Origin: an uncultured Lentisphaeria bacterium
Lineage (GTDB): Bacteria > Verrucomicrobiota > Lentisphaeria > Victivallales > Victivallaceae
Length of the DNA stretch: 64,000 nucleotides
Reading direction: 5' to 3'
Assembly (NCBI GenBank): GCA_949282965.1
Contig: CASDQW010000109.1
Span: 1 to 64,000, forward strand
Shown here: positions 16,921 to 23,888 of the stretch, one piece after another
Position numbering within the stretch: the stretch's first letter is position 1
Layout of the letters: each line of letters opens with the position of its first letter
Made by a program: the position numbers and the translations under genes
Notes under the pieces: generated by a model
The model's database searches: none
Seen by the model: only the letters and a program-made list of their open reading frames with translations
What the model was told of the DNA's origin: nothing

Positions 16921-17700
16921 ATGGCGATCAATGTGGAACATGCCACCGTATTTCTCGGTGGACGTGAAATTCTTCACGACATTTCATGGAAGGTGCGGCG
17001 GGGCGAACGCTGTTTCATTCTCGGTGCGAACGGCGCCGGCAAAACCACTCTGGTGAAGGTCCTCATGGGGTATGCCTGGCCGCTTTACGGGGCGAAAGTG
17101 CAGGTGCTCGGCAAGACGTTTGGTTCGGTCAATCTCATGGATTTGAGGCGTTCCATCGCCTGGGTCAGTCCCTGCATGCAGCAATGGATGGACGGAGAGA
17201 TCAAGGGGCTGGAAATGGTGTTGTCCGGAGTGGACGGCACGTTCGGATTGTTCCGTCAGGCCTCCGCCGACGAGTTGGAACGCGCCCATGCCGTCATGAA
17301 GAGTTTGCGCTGCGAAGCACTGTGCGAACGGTCGCTGGTGACCATGTCCTCCGGTGAGCAGGTGAAAATCCTGATTGCACGGGCCATGATGACCGCACCG
17401 GAATTGATGATTCTGGACGAGCCCAGCGTATATCTGGACATTGCCGGACGGGAATTTCTGCTGGACTTCATTGCGAAACTGGCGGCGGATCGCCCGGATT
17501 TGACGATGATTTTCATTACTCAGCGCATTGAAGACATTCTGCCGGTTTTCGGGCGCGGCATGATTTTAAAGTCGGGACGGATCGCCGCGGAGGGGCAGCG
17601 GGACGAGGTGTTGACGGAACCGAATCTGCAAAGCGCGTTCGATTTGAACATCCGCTTGATCCGCACGGAGAAAGGCCGCCTCTGGACTGTGATCGACTGA
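16921..17700 (+). CDS. ABC transporter ATP-binding protein
   Basis: A stand-alone ABC ATPase of 259 residues with Walker A GANGAGKTT (about residues 37-45), a signature segment LVTMSSGEQVKILIARAMM (degenerate LSGGQ as MSSGE), Walker B ELMILDEPSVYLDI and an H-loop-like FITQRIEDI where the usual His is replaced by Gln. This pattern resembles ModF/YlmA-type cytosolic ATPases rather than importer subunits. No permease is adjacent. It starts 10 bases after tyrA and probably shares its transcript. The role is unknown. Confidence 0.85.
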   Translation: MAINVEHATVFLGGREILHDISWKVRRGERCFILGANGAGKTTLVKVLMGYAWPLYGAKVQVLGKTFGSVNLMDLRRSIAWVSPCMQQWMDGEIKGLEMVLSGVDGTFGLFRQASADELERAHAVMKSLRCEALCERSLVTMSSGEQVKILIARAMMTAPELMILDEPSVYLDIAGREFLLDFIAKLAADRPDLTMIFITQRIEDILPVFGRGMILKSGRIAAEGQRDEVLTEPNLQSAFDLNIRLIRTEKGRLWTVID

Positions 17701-17820
17701 CGGCGAAGAGGGGTTATCAGGAATGTTTCCGATTTTGCCTGTATGGAAAAAGATTAAAATTGCAAAAGGAAATGGTAAGATTTTTGAAAAATTTTTCAGT
17801 GAAAAGTCGTCTTTTTCCGG

Positions 17821-17849
17821 TTGACATTGTGGCGCCGTCCGGATATATT
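17821..17849 (+). promoter_or_regulatory. Strong sigma-70 promoter of dnaA
   Basis: A perfect TTGACA (17821-17826), a 17-base spacer and TATATT (17844-17849). Transcription would start near 17856, giving a leader of about 350 bases. Confidence 0.8.
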
Positions 17850-17885
17850 GATTAGTGTTGCGCCCCGGGCGAGGAGGGGTGCGGT

Positions 17886-17916
17886 TGTTAATAACTTGTT
17901 GATAAGTTGTGGAGTA
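17886..17916 (+). repeat. Three DnaA-box-like 9-mers with 11-base spacing
   Basis: TGTTAATAA (17886), TGTTGATAA (17897) and TGTGGAGTA (17908) start exactly 11 bases apart. They match TGTGGATAA, the reverse complement of the DnaA box, with 2, 1 and 2 mismatches. The positions lie just downstream of the dnaA promoter. Confidence 0.55.
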
Positions 17917-18014
17917 TTTCGGGTTTTTTTTTGTAAGTTCCGCAAACCATATACAGTTTGGCCGAGTTATGAAAAAATGCCGCCCACCGGCAGTGGAAAA
18001 GTCCTCTGCAACGA

Positions 18015-18086
18015 CTCAAAAAGTTGTTTTTTGAGGGGGAAATCCCGTTTCGGCAAGATCTTGCAGCAACTGCTGCCGAAACAGGG
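18015..18086 (+). other. Two hairpins in the dnaA leader
   Basis: CTCAAAAA/TTTTTGAG (18015-18035) forms an 8-bp hairpin. CCCGTTTCGGCA pairs with TGCCGAAACAGGG (18044-18086) with one bulged base and an inner GCAG/CTGC stem. Neither is followed by a T-run, so they look like leader structure and not terminators. Confidence 0.5.
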
Positions 18087-18209
18087 CGAAGACGGACCGG
18101 GAAGGCCTGTCGTCACGGTTTTTATGCCGCAAGTTGCTGATGAATCAAAAATTACAGGAGCTGTCAATAACTTGCGGCTCAGAGTGGATGGCAAAGGCGT
18201 TTGGTTCTT

Positions 18210-19592
18210 ATGGAAGCACAAATGATTTCGGCGGTGGAAGTCTGGGCTGTAGCTGCCGAAAGATTGAAAAAGAAAAGTCTGCAGTGTTACCGGCAGTGGT
18301 TTCAACCGGTCGTTCCGATCCGGATCGACGATGGCAACCGATTAGTGCTGGGCGTACCGGATAAATTTTTCGGAGAATGGATTTCCGACAATCTGGACGA
18401 TCTGTTGCAGGAGGTTCTGGCCGGGATTCACGATCAGAATTACACCTATGCGGTGGAAGCCGGTCATCAGGCCCCGCCGCCGTCACCGGAGCCTGCGGTG
18501 TCGCCTGCTGTTCCGGAACCGTCGCGGCCATGCCAGAAGATTCCGCCATCCGCAGTGCGGGTGTCGCTGATCCGGCATACCTTTGAAAATTTTGTGGTCA
18601 GCGAGGAAAACCGGTATGCTTATATGGCGGTCAAGTCCGCGGTGGAAAGTCCCGGAATGCTGTACAATCCGCTGTATGTATACGGCAGCAGCGGCGTCGG
18701 CAAGACGCATTTGCTGCAGGCGGCGCAGCATGCGGCCCTCACTGGTGCCAATGGAGTGCGGGTCCGGTATGCACCTTGCAGCGAATTGTTGGACAATTTC
18801 TACGAACTGTTGCAGAACAAGCGCAGTTTGAGTGAGTTCCGTTCATCGGTCCGGGATGTGGATATTCTGCTGGTGGACGACGTGCATGTGCTGGCGAACA
18901 AGACGCAGATGCAGGAAGAATTTTTTAATTTGTTCAACACGTTGTACGGACAGCAGAAGCAGATCATTCTGACGTCGGACAAGCAGCCCTGCGAGATCAA
19001 GGGGCTGGAACCGCGCCTGGTGACGCGCTTTGAATCCGGAGTGACTACGGAGATCGGAGTTCCGGAGGTGGAGGGGCGGCTGACGATTCTGCGCATGATG
19101 CGGGAAGATACGCTGATCAAGGTCAAGCTGGGAGATCCGATTCTGGAATTCCTGGCCGTGCAGATTTCCTCCAGTGTGCGACGCCTGAAAGGGGCGTTCA
19201 TGCGCCTGGCGTCGTTTGCCTCCATGCGCGGTTCCGGGCAGCTGACGGTGCAGCAGGCTGAAGAGTTGTTGTCTGTTCAGCTGGCGCAGGAATGTTCGGC
19301 CCGGTCGGTGTCGATGGATGAGATTCAGCGGAGTGTGGCGGATCAGTTCGGTATCAAAGTTGCGGATCTGCTTGGCACCAAGCGGCCGCAGCACATCGCG
19401 GAGCCGCGACTGGTGGCCATGTATCTCTGCCGTCGGTTGACATCGCATTCGCTGCCGGAAATCGGGGCGGCGTTTGGCAAAACGCACGGTGCCATTCTCA
19501 ATGCGGTGAACAAGGTGCCGAAATTGTGCGAGCGTGACGAGGCATTGCGCCGGACTGTGATGCAGCTGGAGCAACAGCTGAAACGCGGTTGA
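18210..19592 (+). CDS. dnaA: Chromosomal replication initiator DnaA (divergent)
   Basis: AAA+ ATPase that binds origin boxes and opens the DNA for replication. The 460-residue protein has a domain I of the right shape (WAVAAERLKKKSLQCYRQWF), a Pro-rich linker (about 89-110), Walker A GSSGVGKTH (159-167), Walker B DILLVDD (218-224), an arginine-finger region (LEPRLVTRFESG) and domain IV. Domain IV keeps LTSHSLPEIGAAFG, but the usual GGRDHTT turn that reads the DnaA box is replaced by a one-residue-shorter G-K-T-H-G-A (423-428). ATG at 18222 (GGAAG upstream) or TTG at 18201 are alternative starts. It is a single-gene unit: dnaN, recF and gyrB do not follow, and a strong terminator comes straight after. 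Confidence 0.93.
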   Translation: MEAQMISAVEVWAVAAERLKKKSLQCYRQWFQPVVPIRIDDGNRLVLGVPDKFFGEWISDNLDDLLQEVLAGIHDQNYTYAVEAGHQAPPPSPEPAVSPAVPEPSRPCQKIPPSAVRVSLIRHTFENFVVSEENRYAYMAVKSAVESPGMLYNPLYVYGSSGVGKTHLLQAAQHAALTGANGVRVRYAPCSELLDNFYELLQNKRSLSEFRSSVRDVDILLVDDVHVLANKTQMQEEFFNLFNTLYGQQKQIILTSDKQPCEIKGLEPRLVTRFESGVTTEIGVPEVEGRLTILRMMREDTLIKVKLGDPILEFLAVQISSSVRRLKGAFMRLASFASMRGSGQLTVQQAEELLSVQLAQECSARSVSMDEIQRSVADQFGIKVADLLGTKRPQHIAEPRLVAMYLCRRLTSHSLPEIGAAFGKTHGAILNAVNKVPKLCERDEALRRTVMQLEQQLKRG

Positions 19593-19615
19593 GCGCCTGG
19601 ATCGAAAGAAATAGA

Positions 19616-19644
19616 CCGTGGTGGAAGCACCACGGTTTTTTTTT
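19616..19644 (+). terminator. Rho-independent terminator of dnaA
   Basis: Perfect 8-bp stem CCGTGGTG/CACCACGG with the tetraloop GAAG, followed by nine T residues, 23 bases after the dnaA stop. Confidence 0.93.
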
Positions 19645-19811
19645 ACGCTGAATCGCAGACCTCAGAAAGCATTCCTTCCGCTCCCATTCTGGTTCCCCTG
19701 CAAAATCTGCCCGCGCTGAATGATCTGCGAAGAAGTGCGAAGCCTTTGTGCGGGCTGAAGAAGCCGGCAGGGCAAAGCGTGATAAAAACACGTTTTTTTT
19801 TGGATTAAAAT

Positions 19812-19840
19812 TTGCAAAAAAGGGAGGATTGTGGTAAAAT
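19812..19840 (+). promoter_or_regulatory. Promoter of mraZ
   Basis: TTGCAA (19812-19817), a 17-base spacer and TAAAAT (19835-19840), immediately overlapped by the MraZ-type repeats. Confidence 0.6.
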
Positions 19841-19879
19841 AGGAGTAAATAGGGGAGAATAGGGGTAATAAGGGATAAA
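19820..19879 (+). promoter_or_regulatory. MraZ operator: six direct repeats, 10-base period
   Basis: Six 10-base units begin at 19820, 19830, 19840, 19850, 19860 and 19870: AAGGG, TGTGG, TAGGA, TAGGG, TAGGG and AAGGG, each followed by five A/G/T-rich bases. This resembles the E. coli MraZ operator, in which TGGG-type 5-mers recur every 10 bases. It overlaps the -10 box and runs into the mraZ ribosome site, so MraZ would repress its own operon. Confidence 0.75.
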
Positions 19880-19883
19880 GACA

Positions 19884-20393
19884 ATGGCATCGGCAGAAGA
19901 CAGACATTGGGACGAGCCGTTGTTTTTCGGAGAATATGAACACGCGCTGGACGCCCAGTGCCGGGTGACGTTGCCGAGCGAATGGCGGCGGCTGGACGGA
20001 GACGGGGGGTTTGTGCTGATGCCGACGCGGGGGAATGCGCTGGCGCTGCTGCCGCAGGGGATGTTCCGGGAATTCATTGCCCGGCTGCGGAAACTGGCCA
20101 TCGCGAACCCGAAAATCCAGAAGGCGTTCTCGATCATCGGTTCGCAGTCGCGCCAGTGCCGTTGCGACAAGCAGGGACGCATGGCGTTTGAACGACGGAT
20201 GCTGGAAGGAATCGGGGTAACCGGGCAGTTGAAGATGATCGGTTCGCTGAGTTACATCCTGCTGTGCGCTCCGGATCAGTGGCGGGAACCGGCGGCGGAT
20301 GATCTGGCGCAGCAGCTGGATGAGATCCAGAAAGCAAGCGAAGGAGAGAATGATCTGGCGGCGCTGCTGGGCGGCATCGTCGGAAAAGGATAA
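19884..20393 (+). CDS. mraZ: Transcriptional regulator MraZ
   Basis: First gene of the division/cell-wall cluster; binds repeats upstream of its own operon and controls it. The 169-residue protein carries the two SpoVT/AbrB-like half-repeats of the family, marked by the D-xxx-R motifs in EHALDAQCRVTLPSEW (about residues 19-34) and CDKQGRMAF (about 94-102). It is longer than E. coli MraZ (152) by a C-terminal helical tail. AAGGGAT serves as Shine-Dalgarno and is also the last operator repeat, so DNA binding and translation signals overlap. rsmH follows directly. Confidence 0.95.
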   Translation: MASAEDRHWDEPLFFGEYEHALDAQCRVTLPSEWRRLDGDGGFVLMPTRGNALALLPQGMFREFIARLRKLAIANPKIQKAFSIIGSQSRQCRCDKQGRMAFERRMLEGIGVTGQLKMIGSLSYILLCAPDQWREPAADDLAQQLDEIQKASEGENDLAALLGGIVGKG

Positions 20394-20400
20394 AGACCGC

Positions 20401-21336
20401 ATGAGTGATTTCGAACACCGGCCGGTATTGTACCGGGAAGTGGTGCGGATGTTTCCCTTCGGGGATCGTCCGGCCCGGTTGATTGACGGAACACTGGGCA
20501 ACGGCGGACACAGTGCGCTGTTGCTGAAAGCCAATGCGGGGTTGGAAATTCTCGGCATTGACCGGGATGGTGATGCGTTGGCGCGGGCGGCGGAACATCT
20601 GACGTTTGCCGGGGACCGGGTGTTGCTGGAACGGGGAAATTTTTCCCGGCTGGCTGAACTGGCCCGAGCGCACGGCTGGGAGGCGGTGGACGGCGTGTTG
20701 CTGGACATCGGGGTTTCCTCGCCGCAGCTGGACGACCCCGCGCGGGGATTTTCCTGGCGGATGGACGGTCCGCTGGACATGCGCATGGATCAGCGCGGAG
20801 AATGGACCGCGAGCCGGTTGTTGAATCGCAGCGGGGAGCAGGAACTGGAACGGATTTTCCGGGAATACGGGGAAATCCGTCCGGCACGGCGTCTGGCCCG
20901 GGCGGTGGTGGAACAGCGGACCGCGCGACCGTTTGCCACGACGGCGGATCTGGTGGCGGTCTGCGATCGGGTTCTGGGGCGTTCGCGTCCCGGGACGTTG
21001 CCGATGCCGACGCTGGTGTTTCAGGCGTTGCGGATTGCGGTGAACGACGAACTGGGTGAATTGGAACGGGCTCTGGCGGCGGCGCAGGAAATTCTGCGGC
21101 CGGGCGGGGTATTGACGGTGATCAGCTTTCACTCGCTGGAAGACCGAATGGTCAAGCAGTATTTCCGGCGGGGTGCGGCCAGCTGTGTCTGTCCGCCTGG
21201 CTTGCCGGTCTGCGTGTGCGGCAAGCGGCAGGAATGGCGGTTGATCACCGGCAAGGCACTGACGGCGCAGCCGGATGAACTGGCGGAAAACCGCCGGGCG
21301 GCCTGTGCCCGATTGCGGGCGGCGGAGCGGTTATAA
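20401..21336 (+). CDS. rsmH: 16S rRNA m4C1402 methyltransferase RsmH
   Basis: Methylates N4 of C1402 in 16S rRNA using S-adenosylmethionine. The 311-residue protein begins MSDFEHRPVLYREVV, with the family's HxPVL motif, then the SAM loop DGTLGNGGHS, the DILD-like VLLDIGVSSPQLD, the ARGFSWRMDGPLDMRM segment, ALRIAVNDELGEL and VISFHSLEDRMVK. A Cys pair (CVCPPGLPVCVCGK) sits near the C-terminus, as is common in this family. The longer open frame starts inside mraZ; this ATG has AAAAGGATAAAG upstream and the family start. Confidence 0.97.
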   Translation: MSDFEHRPVLYREVVRMFPFGDRPARLIDGTLGNGGHSALLLKANAGLEILGIDRDGDALARAAEHLTFAGDRVLLERGNFSRLAELARAHGWEAVDGVLLDIGVSSPQLDDPARGFSWRMDGPLDMRMDQRGEWTASRLLNRSGEQELERIFREYGEIRPARRLARAVVEQRTARPFATTADLVAVCDRVLGRSRPGTLPMPTLVFQALRIAVNDELGELERALAAAQEILRPGGVLTVISFHSLEDRMVKQYFRRGAASCVCPPGLPVCVCGKRQEWRLITGKALTAQPDELAENRRAACARLRAAERL

Positions 21337-21379
21337 ACCATAATATAAAAGTAAAAACGAAAAACGGAACCAAAGAATC

Positions 21380-21811
21380 ATGAACATTCAAAGCGGAAAA
21401 GTGCGCGGATCAGCACCCCGGCGGAAGCAGGGGGGATCGTTCGGCAGCAGACTGGCAGCCGCTTTCCGGATTGCCATGATTCTGGCTCTGGCCGGTGGTT
21501 TGGCCAACGCCTACATTTTCCTGAATCAGAAGATCGCCGAAACCGAGCGGGAGATTCGCACCACCCGAAGTGACATTCACAATACGGACCGTGAGATCGA
21601 CAACCTGCGCATCCGTCGGGAGCAGTTCTGCGCCTGGCCTCACATTCGTCAGGCAATTGCCCGTTTTGACCTCAAGTTGCAGCCGGCCGATCCGCGGCAG
21701 GTGCGCAAACTGGTGATCATTCCGCCGGCATTGGCGCCGCGGGTATCCGTGGCTTCCCGTCCTCCGGGGACTTCGGGCGCGACTTCCGTGACGCGATGGT
21801 CACAGCGCTGA
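21380..21811 (+). CDS. ftsL: FtsL-like cell division protein
   Basis: Small bitopic division protein in the usual place between rsmH and ftsI. The 143 residues consist of a short basic cytosolic tail, one membrane helix (about 29-47, RIAMILALAGGLANAYIFL), then a heptad-like coiled coil (about 48-80, ETEREIRTTRSDIHNTDREIDNLRIRRE begins here) and a Pro/Ser-rich C-terminus. FtsL forms a complex with FtsB/FtsQ in the divisome. Sequence identity within the family is low, so the call rests on position, length and topology. Confidence 0.8.
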   Translation: MNIQSGKVRGSAPRRKQGGSFGSRLAAAFRIAMILALAGGLANAYIFLNQKIAETEREIRTTRSDIHNTDREIDNLRIRREQFCAWPHIRQAIARFDLKLQPADPRQVRKLVIIPPALAPRVSVASRPPGTSGATSVTRWSQR

Positions 21812-21830
21812 AGACGGGAGGAAATCGACG

Positions 21831-23645
21831 GTGTTGAGCAGCAATGAAAGCATCAAGCTGCGAATGCGTCTGATGGCCGTTGTGCTGCTGCCGGTTGCCG
21901 TTCTGCTCGGCATCCGGCTGTATTTCGTACAGGTCGTGGATCACGACGAGATGTATGAAAAGGCCCGTCGGCAATATACCTCCGTACGGGTGACGAAGGG
22001 CAAGCGCGGCGAGATTTTTGATGTTTCCGGCAATCTTCTGGTGGGGAATGCACCGTGCGAAATCATCAGCGCCGATCCTTCTTTGATCAAATCGTCGCAG
22101 CAGCGCCGGGCCATGGCCTGGATTCTGGCCCGCAAACTGGAGATGGATGAAGAGGACGTGTTCGCGCGTCTGGCTCCGGAACGGCCGGTCCGGGACAAGG
22201 ACGGCAATCCGGTGCGTAATCCGGACGGCTCCGTGAAAATGAGAAAAATGCGCGACGTGACGATCGCGCGCAATGTGCCTATTGAACTTGCTGCCGAATT
22301 GAAGAACATTGCCCGGGTCAATCGGTTTCGTGCTCTGTTTTTTCGGGAAGGCTACATGCGGACCTACCCCAAGGGGCGGCTGCTGGCGAACGTGCTGGGG
22401 TTTACCAGTGTGGACGGCGCCAATGTGGTGGCGGTGCTGGGGGTGGAGAAGTTTTTCGACCGGCAGATGGCGTCCGGGGCCGGACGCGAGCGTTATGAAA
22501 GGGACCGGACCGGGCGGCCGCTCTCCTACGGTTTGCGCGAATCGGTACAGAGCCGGGACGGGGCCAATGTGTATCTGACCATCGACGAACCGCTGCAGGC
22601 GATCATGGAGGAGGAGCTGGACGCCGCGTATGAAAAGTGGCAGCCGAAAGCGATTTACGCGATTCTGGCTGATCCGAAGACCGGCAACGTGCTGGCGATT
22701 GCGCAGCGCCCGACCTTCAATCCGAACGATCGCCGGAAGATCAGTCCGGAGGCCTGGCGGACCCGCATCATCGAGGACGGCCTGGAACCGGGATCGATTC
22801 TGAAACCGTTCACCGTGGGCGGTGCGCTGGATCTCGGCATCATCCGGGCCGATTCGAAATTCGACTGTGAAAACGGCGTCTGGATGTATCTGGGAAAGCC
22901 GTTGCGCGATTCCCACCCTTACGGAATCATGACGGTGGCCGACATCATCAAGACGTCGAGCAACATCGGAACGGCCAAGATCGCGTTGGAATTCGGCGCG
23001 GACAATGTGTACAACACCCTGCGGAAATTCGGTTTCGGCCAGCCGACCGGTCTGCCGTTGAAGCCGGAGGCGCTGGGCATCATGCCGCCGGTCAAACGCT
23101 GGGACGGTTTGTCGATCACCCGGTTTCCGATCGGGTATGCGATTCTGGTGTCGCCGGTGCAGATGGTGCGGGCCTATTGTGCGCTGGCCAATCACGGCTG
23201 GTTGCCGAAAATGCGTCTGGTCGATCGACTGGAAGATCCGGAGACGGGTACCGTCCATCCGATTCCGGTCGAACCGCCGGTACAGATGTTCCGGAATCCG
23301 GAGACATGCCGGACGCTGGTGGACATGATGATCAGCGTGACCGGCGAGGGGGGTACGGCACGGCGGGCGGCGATTCCGGGGTATCGGGTGGCCGGCAAAA
23401 CCGGCACCAGCCGCAAATATGTGAAGGGCCATGGTTATCTGACCAAATATTTTGCCAGTTTCGTCGGGTTCGTCCCGGCTGACGATCCGGCGTTTGTGAT
23501 GCTGGTGACGGTGGATGAACCCAAGGGCGGCAGTTACGGGGGAACGGTGGCTGCGCCGGTGTTTCGCGCCATTGCCGAGCGGGCGCTCAAGCATCTGCAT
23601 ATTCGGCCCGATCCGACCTTGCTGCCGCCGGAGAAAAAGCGTTAA
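21831..23645 (+). CDS. ftsI: Septal peptidoglycan transpeptidase FtsI (PBP3)
   Basis: Penicillin-binding protein that cross-links septal peptidoglycan. The 604-residue protein has one N-terminal membrane helix (about 13-33), a non-catalytic dimerisation domain (GKRGEIFDVSGNLL marks its start), and the transpeptidase domain with the three active-site motifs: SxxK as S322-I-L-K325, the SSN of KTSSNIGTAK, and K523-T-G-T. No PASTA domain is present. The start is GTG with GGGAGGAAAT upstream. Next in the canonical cluster would be murE, but here an unrelated oxidoreductase follows. Confidence 0.96.
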   Translation: MLSSNESIKLRMRLMAVVLLPVAVLLGIRLYFVQVVDHDEMYEKARRQYTSVRVTKGKRGEIFDVSGNLLVGNAPCEIISADPSLIKSSQQRRAMAWILARKLEMDEEDVFARLAPERPVRDKDGNPVRNPDGSVKMRKMRDVTIARNVPIELAAELKNIARVNRFRALFFREGYMRTYPKGRLLANVLGFTSVDGANVVAVLGVEKFFDRQMASGAGRERYERDRTGRPLSYGLRESVQSRDGANVYLTIDEPLQAIMEEELDAAYEKWQPKAIYAILADPKTGNVLAIAQRPTFNPNDRRKISPEAWRTRIIEDGLEPGSILKPFTVGGALDLGIIRADSKFDCENGVWMYLGKPLRDSHPYGIMTVADIIKTSSNIGTAKIALEFGADNVYNTLRKFGFGQPTGLPLKPEALGIMPPVKRWDGLSITRFPIGYAILVSPVQMVRAYCALANHGWLPKMRLVDRLEDPETGTVHPIPVEPPVQMFRNPETCRTLVDMMISVTGEGGTARRAAIPGYRVAGKTGTSRKYVKGHGYLTKYFASFVGFVPADDPAFVMLVTVDEPKGGSYGGTVAAPVFRAIAERALKHLHIRPDPTLLPPEKKR

Positions 23646-23661
23646 GGAGGAGTACAGCGAC

Positions 23662-23706
23662 ATGTGCGGTTGTCCCCGGAAGCAGGACAAGTTGATTTGG
23701 TGTTAA
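23662..23706 (+). CDS. Possible 14-residue Cys-rich micro-ORF
   Basis: Directly after ftsI, a perfect AAGGAGG is followed 11 bases later by ATG and a 14-codon frame, MCGCPRKQDKLIWC, ending in TAA. It has three cysteines. No family is recognised. It may be a real small peptide, or the ribosome site and first codons may remain from a lost downstream gene. Confidence 0.25.
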   Translation: MCGCPRKQDKLIWC

Positions 23707-23799
23707 AGGCCCGTTCAATTAACCTGGAAAGGAAAGGCGTTTTCAGGAATAAGTCGTATGATTCCGAATTCGAACGCCGGATGAAGTCTATTTCGGAAC

Positions 23800-23827
23800 T
23801 TGTAACCGGCAGACAATGGAATATAAT
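23800..23827 (+). promoter_or_regulatory. Promoter of the FAD oxidoreductase gene
   Basis: TTGTAA (23800-23805), a 16-base spacer and a perfect TATAAT (23822-23827), in an AT-rich gap. The oxidoreductase gene therefore can be expressed separately from ftsI. Confidence 0.65.
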
Positions 23828-23888
23828 AAAACAAAGGGTTTTTCACCAATCTTTTCATAACAGTTGTCCAACCTGGGGGAGAGGCGCA

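Larger units (their letters stand above)
17701..18209. promoter_or_regulatory. dnaA upstream regulatory region / possible origin
   Basis: A 509-base gene-free stretch. From the left it holds an AT-rich block (17741-17820, including GAAAAATTTTTC), a strong sigma-70 promoter, three DnaA-box-like 9-mers in exact 11-base register, and a long leader with two hairpins. AATAACTTG occurs twice (17890-17898 and 18166-18174). The content fits dnaA autoregulation or an origin, but no perfect DnaA box (TTATCCACA) is present, so the origin role is only a candidate. Confidence 0.5.

Noticed and set aside
21717-23690. 657-codon minus-strand frame
   Set aside because: Antisense shadow of ftsI, which has all active-site motifs; the shadow shows no recognisable family.
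23664-23888. 75-residue N-terminal extension of the FAD oxidoreductase
   Set aside because: It crosses a clear promoter and has no homology; the downstream ATG has a ribosome site and begins the Rossmann fold.
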